From Metaphire vulgaris (taxonomy: Eukaryota; Annelida; Clitellata; Crassiclitellata; Megascolecidae), in the NCBI GenBank assembly GCA_018105865.1, contig CM030862.1, forward strand, positions 8,409,579 to 8,473,578: a stretch of DNA of 64,000 nucleotides, written 5' to 3'. The translations under genes and the position numbers were made by a program. Under the pieces are notes generated by a model. It was not told the DNA's origin. It was given only the letters and a program-made list of their open reading frames with translations, and made no database searches. Of this stretch, positions 55,787 to 64,000 are shown one piece after another (the stretch's first letter is position 1; each line of letters starts with the position of its first letter).

Positions 55787-56084
55787 CCTGAAGAGGGAAA
55801 TCGCTCCTTTCCGGAACCCACGCCGGCAGATCAATCTTCCAGTGTCTTTCTCCGAGGAACGCCGGTCTTTCCGCTGCGTCCCGTCCGTTGAACGTCTGGT
55901 CATACCAAGTGATCTTGTTGCGGTAGTAGGCGTCGTCGTGGTGGTGGAAGAGGATGTTGAGCGGAAGACCGTTTTCGTTGTGCAGTTTACCTTTTCGCCT
56001 CACGCTCTCGTCCACCGTCGGGCTGCAGAAAGGCTTGTAGTCGATACGATACGTACTGCTGTGCTTGTAGCGTGTCTTTTCGTA
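55787..56084 (-). CDS. CFAP107: CFAP107-like ciliary protein, middle exon
   Basis: Starts after TTTTGTAG (56085-56087 is the acceptor) in phase 0 and encodes YEKTRYKHSSTYRIDYKPF, then NENGLPLNILFHHHDDAYY, ITWYDQTFNGRD, and PAWVPERSDFPLQ. STYR.DY.PF and W.PE.SDFPL are the core of the CFAP107 family. The 3' end must be CAGG|GCAAGT, a GC-AG intron: the next exon needs exactly one base (G) from this one, and no in-frame GT alternative exists. 298 bp, phase 0 to phase 1. Confidence 0.88.
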
Positions 56085-56192
56085 CTACAAAACCATAATT
56101 ATACGTTTTTAACGTTTTAATTTTATTTTACCGCAAAATTACGCAATTTTAACGTTTTTTATTTTAAGTTTAGCGTTTCTTAAATCTACAGC

Positions 56193-56449
56193 CAGGGGCG
56201 GTTTCACGTTGGGGATGACTGGGGATGCATCCCCCACCGACCTTTTTTTGCTTGTCGGCGTTTTCAGGGTTTACCTGGGGTCGAGCAGCTACATGTCGCC
56301 GAGCGCCGGGGCCCTGTTGGCCTGTTTTTGCTTGTCAGCCTTTTTCGATATTTATAGCAGGGTTTACCGCGTTCGGGCTGCGTACAAGTCGCCATCTTCC
56401 TAGAAATTCATTGCATCCCCCACACCAAGATTTCTTGGAACTGCCACTG
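56193..56449. mobile_element. hAT MITE family B
   Basis: Ends CAGGGGCGGTTTCACG / TTGGAACTGCCACTG, perfect target-site duplication TCTACAGC (56185-56192, 56450-56457). Two shared words (GACCTTTTTTTGCTTGTCGG, CTGTTTTTGCTTGTCAGCC) about 85 bp apart. Confidence 0.93.
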
Positions 56450-56547
56450 TCTACAGCTTACGTAGAAAACAACTATACTACGAAGTAGTGACTTCAGAGA
56501 GACGCAATTGCATGGAAAATTTCCACAAACCCTTTAGGGCAAATCAC

Positions 56548-56565
56548 CACCACCACCGCCACCAC

Positions 56566-56609
<44 letters not shown>

Positions 56610-57990
56610 ATCATCAATAACCGTGGGCTCAGAGCACTCTGAAGCAATCATTGCAGTTTTGTCCCAATCTAGGCCTACTGTTCGCGGCTATATGACATAG
56701 TTCTTGCAGGCATTTTTCACGCCAGTCACACATGTCATCACACCATTCCCTGAGCGGCCTTCCTTTCTTGCTGGAACCATCCATTATTCCCAGCATTATA
56801 GTCTTCGTCTTCATCAAAGCATTATAATCTTCATCTTTCTATCATCTTTCATACGACAAATATGTCCAAAGAGACGCAGTTTCTGTATCACTTTTTGCAT
56901 CAACGTTTCCTTTGGCTGAATTTCTTGCATATAGTTTCTCTTTGCTGATCTTTTCCACACATCCAATTCTGAGAATTTTTCTACAGCATTTCCTCTCAAA
57001 TGCTAAAATTAAAATTTTTCTCTCCAATTTTTTTGTGATGGTCCAAGTCTCTGCTGAAAATTACACAAGAATCTTCTTTTTATTGAAAATTACATGTTTC
57101 AGAATCTAGGATTTTTTTTATTCTGAGACTTATTGCTAAATTTGCTCTTCCAGACATTGTCCATCGCCTTCAGAATTCCTAGGGTTTCTGCTGATCTTAT
57201 TGCTACCTCTTTCTTACAGTCCAGATCACGTGTCACATGTTGCTTTCCAATGTAAGTGAAATTGTCCACGTTTTCCAATTCGAATCCATCCACTCTGATC
57301 CTTCTTCCAATATCTTTCTGTCCAAAACACCGTTGTTTTTGTCTTTTCAAAGGTAATTTATAAACAATAGCGCCCTGCTTCATTATTTAGCGTCTGTACA
57401 TCAGTGGCGGTTCCAGGATTTCTTGGTTAGGGGCGGGGGTGAAATGAATTCATAGGAAGTGGGGAGATGAAAAGAGAGGGGAAATCAATAAACTTTGTCG
57501 AAAAAGAAAATGACTGACAAGCAAAAAAGGCAATTTTTCGCGAATTTTACTAGACTTTTACCGAAAAATATGTTGACAAGCAAAAAAATGTCACCTGCAG
57601 TTTTCCCCGTCATTTTACTTGACTTTTGCCCAAAAATAGTTTGACAAGCAAAAAGAGTCCGGTGGGGATGCATCCCCACTCACCCCTTCCACGTGGAACC
57701 GCCACTGCTATATAAAGTGTCCTCCAGCTCATCTATATTTCCTTCAATGACATCAACATCATCAGCAAATCTCAGGCGGTTTATGTGTAGTCCCTGCACT
57801 GCTATGTCCTTTACGTGTTCCATTATCTTGTCAGTATAGCTCTTTCCAAGTCAGAGATAATTATCATGGGTGATATATTGTCTCCTTGTCTTGATCTTCT
57901 GCTTGTCTTGAACCAATTTCCAATCTCTCCACAAATTCTCCCAGCCGATTCTGCACTGTTGCTGATAGCTTTCAATAGTCTTATCAGTTT
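56548..57990 (-). pseudogene. LINE reverse transcriptase remnant, split by a MITE
   Basis: Minus-strand pieces in order from 57990 down: INRLRFADDVDVIEG (catalytic FADD box, near 57750-57790), VDGFELENVDNFTYIGKQHV then TRDLDCKKEVAIRSAE (57150-57320), LRLFGHICRMKDDRK (56830-56890) and KKGRPLREWCDDM (56700-56790). Several frameshifts. Followed by a (CAT)n tail at 56560-56610 where the 3' end should be. The family B element at 57402-57707 interrupts it. Confidence 0.88.
57402..57707. mobile_element. hAT MITE family B, inserted in a LINE
   Basis: Perfect ends CAGTGGCGGTTCCA / TGGAACCGCCACTG; flanks CTGTACAT/CTATATAA (5 of 8). Three shared words in reverse (TGACAAGCAAAAAAGGC, TGACAAGCAAAAAAATGTC, TGACAAGCAAAAAGAGTC) each 60-70 bp apart. 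Confidence 0.88.
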
Positions 57991-57999
57991 ATGTCTTAT

Positions 58000-58860
58000 C
58001 AGTTTATGTCTTATCGTAGGCCTATAGGCTATGTTATCTATCTGACATCTTATCTTGTGTTTATGTTTTATCAGTTTTTTAGGGCAAATGAAATTCGTTT
58101 AAAGAGAACTTAAATGACAGATTTTTACTACAGAGACAAAGACTAAAACACTCGTAGGATGTCTCCCCTCCCCATTCCATTTTTGACTCCTCTTAATAAC
58201 TAGACACGAAGGAAGTTGGTCAGCAAAGCGCCTAAATAGGTCTAATAAATAAACAGGCCTAAAGGTCTTGCGTGTACAGCATAATTAGTTAGGCTTAACG
58301 ATTGTCCTATTGCTTCAAGATTCGAATGCTTGACGCCTTCAGTCATATTTGAAGCCCTGACTTTGAAAATTACTGGACTGATATGCTGAAATGGCGAAGG
58401 GTCTCTCAAAATTACATATGTGACTTGACCCTAATCAACATCGACCCCGTTTGATCCAGTATGGGTGATTCAGGGCGCCCATCCTAATCTGGCTATCGAC
58501 GACCCGTTTGATTCACTGACCCGTGATACCAAAACTGGGTCAGCTTTTTGACTTGCTTTCTTTCCCCATTGACCAATACCTATATCTGCTTGTAAGACCA
58601 TTATATACTCTTGTAGGCCTATATAATATAATTTCCTATGTCTGGTGGCGCATCCTACGCTCCGGGAGAGGGAAGATGGACTCTCCCGGGAGAGTCCATC
58701 TACCTGCCTGTAGCCGGAGGCGGAGCTTGATGACTATAAGCTGAGTAAGCAACAGAGTGGGCGTTTTGGCTCTTTGCCAACTGCAGCTGTAGCGGGGACC
58801 GATTATAAACAAACAAATAATAAGAAATTACGGGCAATTTTCTAGATAAAATTCATAGCA
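58000..58860. other. Spacer in the first known CFAP107-like intron
   Basis: No exon recognised. Short palindrome GGACTCTCCCGGGAGAGTCC near 58678-58697. Confidence 0.4.
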
Positions 58861-58865
58861 AAATA

Positions 58866-59061
58866 CATGGGCGCCCGGAGAAAGTTTTCCAGGAGATTGA
58901 AAAACAGGGTCTTGCGACGAGAGAAATGAAAAAAATTTTCCAGGGGGAGGCAAAACAAGGTTTTGTGACGAAAGAAACAAGCAATTTTACTTTTTTCATA
59001 ACTCCACAATTTTTCCAGGGAGGTGCAATTGCACCCCCTATTCCCCCCCCGGACGCCCATG
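58866..59061. mobile_element. hAT MITE (CATGGGCGCCCGG), second copy
   Basis: Ends CATGGGCGCCCGG / CCGGACGCCCATG, target-site duplication GCAAAATA/GCGAAATA (7 of 8). Internal CAAAACA(G/A)GGT(C/T)TTG(C/T)GACGA repeated twice. Pair of 28679-28850. Confidence 0.9.
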
Positions 59062-59103
59062 GCGAAATATCGCAAAATGATACACTGTATCTTTGGCGAT
59101 TAC

Positions 59104-59631
59104 CTTAAGTCGTTCCTCGTACCAGTTGTTGATGAGGCAGTCGGCGGTATATGGTTTAACCACTCTCCAAAAAGGAACCATCACCTGAGGACATATCAGT
59201 TCTTGATACAGAGCCCTGTTGATATCGGCCCCGATCAGCGCCCTATTGACATCAAATCCGGTCGGGATCAAGTCGAAATCAGCTCCAGCCGGGGCCCTTT
59301 TGATATCGGGGGATCTGGTATTGGTCTTTATGATACCCGTACCAGTCGTGGTTCGACTTACATCAGCTCCACTTGTGGATCTGCAGATATCAGATCCAGA
59401 CGTGTTCACGTTGGCATTGGATCCAGCCTTGTTCACGTTGGCATTAGATCCAGCCTTGTTCATACTGGCATTGGATCCAGCCTTGTTCATATTGGCATTA
59501 GATCCAGCCTTGTTCATATTGGCATTAGATCCAGCCTTGTTCATACTGGCATTGGATCCAGTCGTGTTCATGTTGGCATTGGATCCAGTCGTGGTCATGT
59601 CGACTGGTATTCGATATTGAGAGAAATTTCT
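59104..59631 (-). CDS. CFAP107: CFAP107-like ciliary protein, first recognised exon with 9-residue repeats
   Basis: Begins after an acceptor TTTTAG (exon start 59631) or at the ATG at 59598, and ends at AAG|GTAATC (59104), phase 0. C-terminal part: VKPYTADCLINNWYEERLK, matching the NW.EER motif before STYR.DY.PF in CFAP107. N-terminal about 130 residues are 9-residue repeats: seven nearly identical KAGSNANMN-type units (27-bp DNA units 59404-59592) grading into diverged units (TSGADVSRT, APAGADFDL, ALIGADINR). Vertebrate CFAP107 lacks such an extension. Upstream RNFSQYRIPVD suggests a further 5' exon, not found. Total is at least 376 residues. Confidence 0.8.
59404..59592. repeat. 27-bp tandem repeat, seven units, coding
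   Basis: Units of the form GTTCA(C/T)(G/A)(T/C)TGGCATT(G/A)GATCC then AGCCTT, in register with codons on the minus strand (period 9 residues). Confidence 0.95.
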
Positions 59632-60200
59632 CTAAAACTGACGAAAGGTGTCTTGGACAGATCAAGACCACGATCGCGCTCAAACGAGGGCGTGGACCGC
59701 AGCAGGCCTACGGTCGGTCACTCCTCGCCTCGTGAAATTCGAAGTCGTCGTGGAAACCGTCGAATAAACAACAAGGAGTGACGAAATTCGAAAACGCGTC
59801 ATGCATAGAACAATAAGCGTTACATGGTTGTCGTCGTTTCGTGACGATACGTTGAACAATGCAAAGCTGCTGCGAAACTGTTGTTAATCTGTTATTATTT
59901 CCACAGCACGGGATCCGTGCCTTCGTGAAATTGGATTTTCTCGATGTTTTCGTCCGACGAAGTTAATCGCGCATGCGAAGGTTTGTATGAATTCTAACAT
60001 TTCGATGGATATTTTAAAATTAGAGTCGTATCCTCAGTTCTATAGTATAGGCTATAGATGCTCAAAATCTCTATTAATGGTAGCAACATTGTCTTTGTTA
60101 GTTTTAATACGAGCACCGTGTTTCATTAGCGCTGTCAGCCGAGACAGGTAACCTCAGTACTGAAAACGATGAGGTCTGTTGGTAGGGGGGGGGGCTTACC
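59632..60200. other. Upstream region of the CFAP107-like gene
   Basis: CpG-rich to about 59990, no second exon recognised. The GPCR gene on the same strand ends 470 bp further up. Confidence 0.35.
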
Positions 60201-60205
60201 TGTAT

Positions 60206-60430
60206 CAGTGGCGTCACCAGGATTCCGGAATGAGGGGGGACACATCGACATTTTCGGGTAAAGTCTCCGACGAGCAATAATCATCATTATGCCTACTTCC
60301 TCCCTTCCCCCAAAAAAAAAATCATCTCAACGCTTTTGCGCAAATCTAACGACAGGTCCCAACCCATATTTGGGGATCGGGGGGTGGGGGGCGACAGCGA
60401 ACCTTGTGCCTCCCTGTGGCTACGCCAATG
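60206..60430. mobile_element. MITE family D-like
   Basis: CAGTGGCGTCACCAGG / GGCTACGCCAATG; contains CGACGAGCAATAATCATC, a decayed shared word. Ends 38 bp beyond the GPCR stop codon, so probably in its 3' UTR. Confidence 0.7.
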
Positions 60431-60467
60431 ACGGATGATAATCTAGGCTGATCGTCGTCGTCTGTAA

Positions 60468-61219
60468 CTAGACGTATTGGGAAGACTTGCTGCTTTTTCG
60501 AATCTTTCTCGGCAGACTGCAGCGTACGACGTTCGTGATGCAGTGACGAAACGTCTTGTTGAAGAACCAATAGACGACCGGATTGACAGCACTGTGCGCG
60601 TGACCGAGCCAGAGCGCGAACGGCAGCAGCAGCGCGTTGCCGGCGTCATAGCTGACGTCGGAGATGAGCGAGATGACGTTGTAGGGAAGCCAGCAGACGA
60701 CGAACACCGTAATGATCGTCATCAGGAGTCGCATGATGGCGCGACGGTCGGGAACGATGGCCAGCCGACCACCGGCGGTCAGCGGAGGCGGCGGCGGCGC
60801 AGGACCGCCGCCGCGACCGCCCGGACAGGCGGGGTTCGAGACGTGATGGAGCCGGCAGCCCTCCGAATCGCAGAGAATCCGGCCGACCAGCGTGTAGGCG
60901 ACGACGATGACGGAGATCGGAAGGACGTAGGTGAAGACCAGCAGGAAGACGGCGTAGACCAGGCGGTCGGTTTGCGTCGGCCACTGCTCGATGCAGTAGG
61001 AGGCCGTGATGGCGACGTGGTCGAAACGGACGGCCTTCACCTGGCGGACGTGGAAGACGGGGCTCGTGAAGACGGCCGAGACGACCCAGATGGCGACCAA
61101 CAGGGCGACCGTCTGTAGCTTCCCGTTCAGGCGTTTGTCCCTTCGCGGTGACTTCGCCGTCATGTAGTGGTCGATACTCAGCGCCATCAGAGTATAAATG
61201 CTACACGTCACTGTTATAC
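60468..61219 (-). CDS. Rhodopsin-class GPCR, exon 2 (TM3-TM7)
   Basis: Starts after GTTGTAG, phase 1, within TM3 and ends at TAG (60468-60470). Reads ITVTCSIYTLMALSIDHYMT (TM3 end with DHY in place of DRY), TM4 ALLVAIWVVSAVFTSPVF, extracellular-loop-2 cysteine ASYCIEQW, TM5 VYAVFLLVFTYVLPISVIVV, a Gly/Pro-rich third intracellular loop (GGRGGGPAPPPPPLTAGG), TM6 TIITVFVVCWLPYNVISL and TM7 LWLGHAHSAVNPVVYWFFN with NPxxY. A Ser/Lys-rich tail follows. Layout is that of a neuropeptide-type receptor; no specific ligand family is claimed. Exon 1 plus exon 2 give 412 residues. Confidence 0.95.
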
Positions 61220-61234
61220 CTACAACAACAACAA

Positions 61235-61277
61235 CAACGACAGCAACAACAACAACAGCAACAATAATAAAAATAAA

Positions 61278-61332
<55 letters not shown>
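61235..61332. repeat. (CAA)n and (TAA)n tract in the GPCR intron
   Basis: ACA/CAG units then a TAA tract directly upstream (minus strand) of the exon 2 acceptor, from about 16 bp away. Confidence 0.93.
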
Positions 61333-61604
61333 CACTTTTAGAACACCAACTCTAATACAAATTCAGAGGTATCAATCGCTAGCATTCCAAATCCATTTAC
61401 AAAAGACCAGGTCATTCCAGAGATAAGTCAGAGAGAAACAGCAAGACAGACTATGGAGGAAATGCTAATTGAAAGAGGTATGTTTTAAGTTTAGATCTGA
61501 AAATACTCAATTCGTCTTGGTTCCCGATAGTGGCGTAACCCATCTGCATCGCTGCCTAGCACACGGAGATCAGCGCCGGACCCTACGCTCGTTCGAGTAC
61601 GGGA
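61333..61604. repeat. Repeat shared with 50130-50330, then SINE tail
   Basis: GCACTTTTAGAACACCAACT.. to CAGGTCATTCCAGAGATAAG parallels 50140-50270; 61568-61600 repeats the SINE tail GATCAGCGCCGGACCCTACG from 23400. Confidence 0.6.
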
Positions 61605-61661
61605 CAGGGGCGTAGCCAGGAATTTGATTTGGGGAAAGGGTAATAGAAATAGTAGTAGTAA

Positions 61662-61704
<43 letters not shown>

Positions 61705-62023
61705 TGATGATGATGATGATGATGATATTTACTGGCGTAGCCAGGATATCCGGTACGGGTATGATTTCCAATTTCGAAAAATCTTGACAAGCAAAAAAGG
61801 TCATCTTCATCTTCATGTGATCTTCGTCGCTTTCCTTCACCAATGCTGACAAGCAAAAATGGGCTTTGCTTGCTGTAAAATTTTGGGTCGGGCAGTCAAG
61901 GAGGGGGTTTTAACTCCCAAAACCGCGTCCGAAAATTTAAAAATGTGTGAAACACAAAGAAAAAAATTTGAGTCGGGCAGCCAGAGGGTTTAACCCCTAA
62001 ATCCCCGTTGGCTACACCACTGT
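61605..62023. mobile_element. Family D elements with (TAG)n/(GAT)n between
   Basis: CAGGGGCGTAGCCAGG left end at 61605, TAG and GAT tracts 61650-61727, then GGCGTAGCCAGG at 61735 to GTTGGCTACACCACTG at 62023. Contains TTGACAAGCAAAAAAGGTC and CTGACAAGCAAAAATGGGC. Confidence 0.7.
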
Positions 62024-62082
62024 ATATATTATACATGTTATATATATATATATTTATATATATATTTTTTATATATACTGTA

Positions 62083-62266
62083 CAGTGGCGGCTCTAGGAT
62101 TTGGCAAGTGGGGGCCGTTGGGGTGGCAACTTCTAATCATGGGGGGGCAACCATTTGTTGTTAGGTATGTAGTATTAAGTATCGGGTCCCAACAGGGGGC
62201 TACTGGGGGCCAGGCACTCAATAGGGGGCACGGGCCCCCCGGGTTCTCCATGTGGATCCGCCACTG
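62083..62266. mobile_element. hAT MITE family A
   Basis: Ends CAGTGGCGGCTCTAGG / GGATCCGCCACTG, perfect 8-bp target-site duplication ATACTGTA (62075-62082, 62267-62274). Ends 97 bp from the GPCR exon 1 donor. Confidence 0.94.
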
Positions 62267-62362
62267 ATACTGTATTATATATATACTGATTTTGGGGCGG
62301 GGTATATATACCGCTATATACCCCGTCATTACCCCATTGGTACGTTTACCCTTTTTACTTAC

Positions 62363-62849
62363 CTTGTATATAACCAGACACCTTGCACATGACTTCCCCG
62401 TACACCCACAGCCGAAACACCTTCTGCGACACGATCAGAGGCATACAGATGAGCGTCACCGCCTCGTCTGCCAAGGCCAGGTTGACGAGAAACAGGCTCT
62501 TGACGCGACGCATGTGTTCGTTACGGAACACCAGGTAGATGACCAGGGTGTTCCCCGTCAGAGAGAAGAGGAAAACCGGACCGTAGAGACCGAGCAACAG
62601 GATGGTGGACGGATGGCGTATGGTCACCATGTTGTCGATGTAGCTGGTGATCAGCGTGAACGCCGCCTCATGGCTGAAGTTGTAGGCGCTCGCGTTGACG
62701 GCGACCCGACGGCTTCCCGCCCGGCCGCCACCGCCGCCGCCGCCGCCGCCGCCGTCGGCGGGGACCGAATCGCCGGCCGGGCCGCCGGAGAAGTTGGACG
62801 TCAGGCTGAAGAGAAAGTTTCCCTCCAGAAAGTCCGTGCTCTGATCCAT
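62363..62849 (-). CDS. Rhodopsin-class GPCR, exon 1 (N-terminus to TM3)
   Basis: Starts at ATG 62849 and ends at CAAG|GTAAGT, phase 1. N-terminus is extracellular with N-glycosylation sequons (NFS at about 19, NAS and NFS near 52-57) and a ten-glycine run from (GGC)n. TM1 GLYGPVFLFSLTGNTLVIYL with GN, TM2 SLFLVNLALADEAVTLICMP with LALAD, the pre-TM3 disulfide cysteine in GEVMCKVSGYIQ. The phase-1 intron inside TM3 joins GYIQ|G|ITVTCS. One of the two best-preserved genes in the window. Confidence 0.95.
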
Positions 62850-62889
62850 CGTAGTACTGAAACAACGGTAAAAACGAAATCAGCGAGTA

Positions 62890-63239
62890 CAGTGGTGCAT
62901 GAACTTCGTTATAACGTAGGCTACTTATAGCGGGTCTGTGAAATTTAGTACGCAATATCCAGTGTTTACCAACAAGGTCCGGTTGCTCCGCCCACTGGTG
63001 GGCAGAAACCGTAGAAACCATTGTTGTCTATTAATAGACGCCAATGGCAGAAGCAGATTTCTTGCTGGTGGGCATAGATCAGTGACCATTGAGATTGTTC
63101 TGGATACTCCTATATCAGATGTACGTTTTATCCGATGTCATCCAATATACGGTATAGCGCATCACACGGGACCGTACAGTGCGGTACGCTACAATCGAGG
63201 ATACGTTATAACTGAGCCCGTTATAACGAAGTTCTACTG
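62890..63239. mobile_element. MITE family E with an internal insertion
   Basis: Left GAACTTCGTTATAACGTAGG, right CGTTATAACGAAGTTCTACTG followed by TA. A segment starting about 62957 (CAGTGTTTACCAACAAGG) and ending near 63085 interrupts the core. Lies just upstream of the GPCR start codon (minus strand). Confidence 0.75.
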
Positions 63240-63364
63240 TACGTATACATGAATACATATATTCTTACATCCAAACATACATGCACGTACATACAAACAC
63301 ATACATACACACATGCACACAACACACACACACAACACACACGCATATATATATATATATAGTG

Positions 63365-63440
63365 GTTATGGTCAAATTCGAATCCGCTACCCTCTGATTG
63401 CATGGAAAGAATCATGCCACTACTTCTCCGCTCCCTATTA
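63365..63440 (-). repeat. tRNA-derived SINE head
   Basis: The minus strand reads GCGGAGAAGTAGTGGCATGA (box A-like) then GGATTCGAATTTGACC (box B-like). Same family as 2350-2426 and 28610-28890. Confidence 0.6.
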
Positions 63441-63730
63441 ATTGCTTACACTAAGCATGTAAGCATGTAGACCTAGATACAGGTAAACATTCATTTAAAT
63501 ATACATATGAATTTACATAGATATTACTGTAGCTTGCATATGTCGTGTCTTCGCTTGACACGTCCTTCTTCCCGACGTCCCATTTTCAATTTTCGCTCGT
63601 TTTGGAAACCAACCTCCGCCAAAGAATAGAAACCTTTCTTTTAACTAGAAGCCTCGAGAGCCGCATGGTCCGTCGATTTCACCGCAAACAACCGATCGCA
63701 TGAAGGATTATAATCACAAATGGCGAGAAT

Positions 63731-63976
63731 TGAATGGCTGGGTGGAATAAGGAGGTAACTGTATCCGACCCCCCCAATGGTTCGAGTAGCCTATCAATAG
63801 CAATAAGAGGGGTAACTGCATTTACTTCCTTATTTCACCGGACCCTTCAACTGATATTTTCACCACTAAGGGGTAACTGCATTTACTTCCTTATTCCTCT
63901 GGGCCCTTCAATTGACAACCTCACCATTAAGGTGGTAACTGCATTTAACTCCTTATTCCACCCAACCATTCAATTA
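63731..63976. repeat. 61-bp tandem repeat with inverted ends
   Basis: Three units beginning GGTAACTGCATTTACTTCCT at about 63810, 63871 and 63934 (period 61-63 bp). The left boundary (TTGAATGGCTGGGTGGAATA at 63731) is the inverse of the right (TATTCCACCCAACCATTCAA), so the whole has terminal inverted repeats of about 25 bp. Unclassified element. Confidence 0.8.
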
Positions 63977-64000
63977 TTGCCATAATAATTAATTAATTGT

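Noticed and set aside
59404..59592. Possible CRISPR-like array (27-bp units)
   Set aside because: No spacers; head-to-tail coding repeats in an animal gene.
59023..59781. Plus-strand open frame of 252 codons and another of 133 codons over the 27-bp repeats
   Set aside because: They are by-products of a 27-bp period (divisible by three) that keeps all frames open. Only the minus frame continues into conserved CFAP107-like residues with splice sites.

Overview
The window is nuclear DNA of a ciliated animal, most likely a marine invertebrate. Coding exons are short and far apart, introns have GT-AG (and some GC-AG) ends, and most of the sequence is repeats. I cannot fix the phylum from sequence alone; a deuterostome (echinoderm or hemichordate) or a lophotrochozoan both fit. 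The palindrome AGGCCT, usually as TAGGCCTA/T, is strikingly common.

Four genes can be read. (1) 3.0-8.3 kb, plus strand: GTP-dependent phosphoenolpyruvate carboxykinase, with a TATA promoter, a UTR exon, a short coding exon and one large catalytic exon that carries a one-base frameshift. (2) 16.8-44.5 kb, plus strand: a pentameric ligand-gated ion channel lacking the canonical Cys-loop, split into at least seven exons over 28 kb, one of them a 52-codon exon holding the pore helix M2. (3) 52.9-59.6 kb, minus strand: a homologue of the ciliary microtubule inner protein CFAP107, three exons found, with a lineage-specific N-terminal 9-residue repeat. (4) 60.5-62.8 kb, minus strand: a two-exon rhodopsin-class GPCR of peptide-receptor type. 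A possible fifth, at 12.2-12.8 kb minus, is a zinc-finger-like reading frame that runs into a transposon. These genes do not form a pathway; they are neighbours.

The rest is mobile DNA. More than thirty short non-autonomous elements have inverted termini (mostly CAG..CTG) and, where the edges are clear, 8-bp target-site duplications, which is the hAT signature. They fall into families (called A to P here): A CAGTGGCGGCTC, B CAGTGGCGGTTCC, C CAGTGTTTATTCTAG, C2 CAGTGTTTAATCTAG, D CAGTGGCGTAGCC, K CAGGGATATTT, plus singletons. Families B, C, D and K share an internal word, GACCTTTTTTGCTTGTCAG, present some 35-40 times in the window. Two elements have interiors built of short tandem repeats (TACTTG or ACCCA units). 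LINE remnants, 5S-rRNA-like and tRNA-like SINE pieces, and very abundant (TAA)n, (CAT)n, (GA)n and (TA)n tracts fill the remainder.

The first 1.4 kb repeats 24.05-25.64 kb in a scrambled form and ends at a 100-N gap, so the left edge is probably an assembly artefact.
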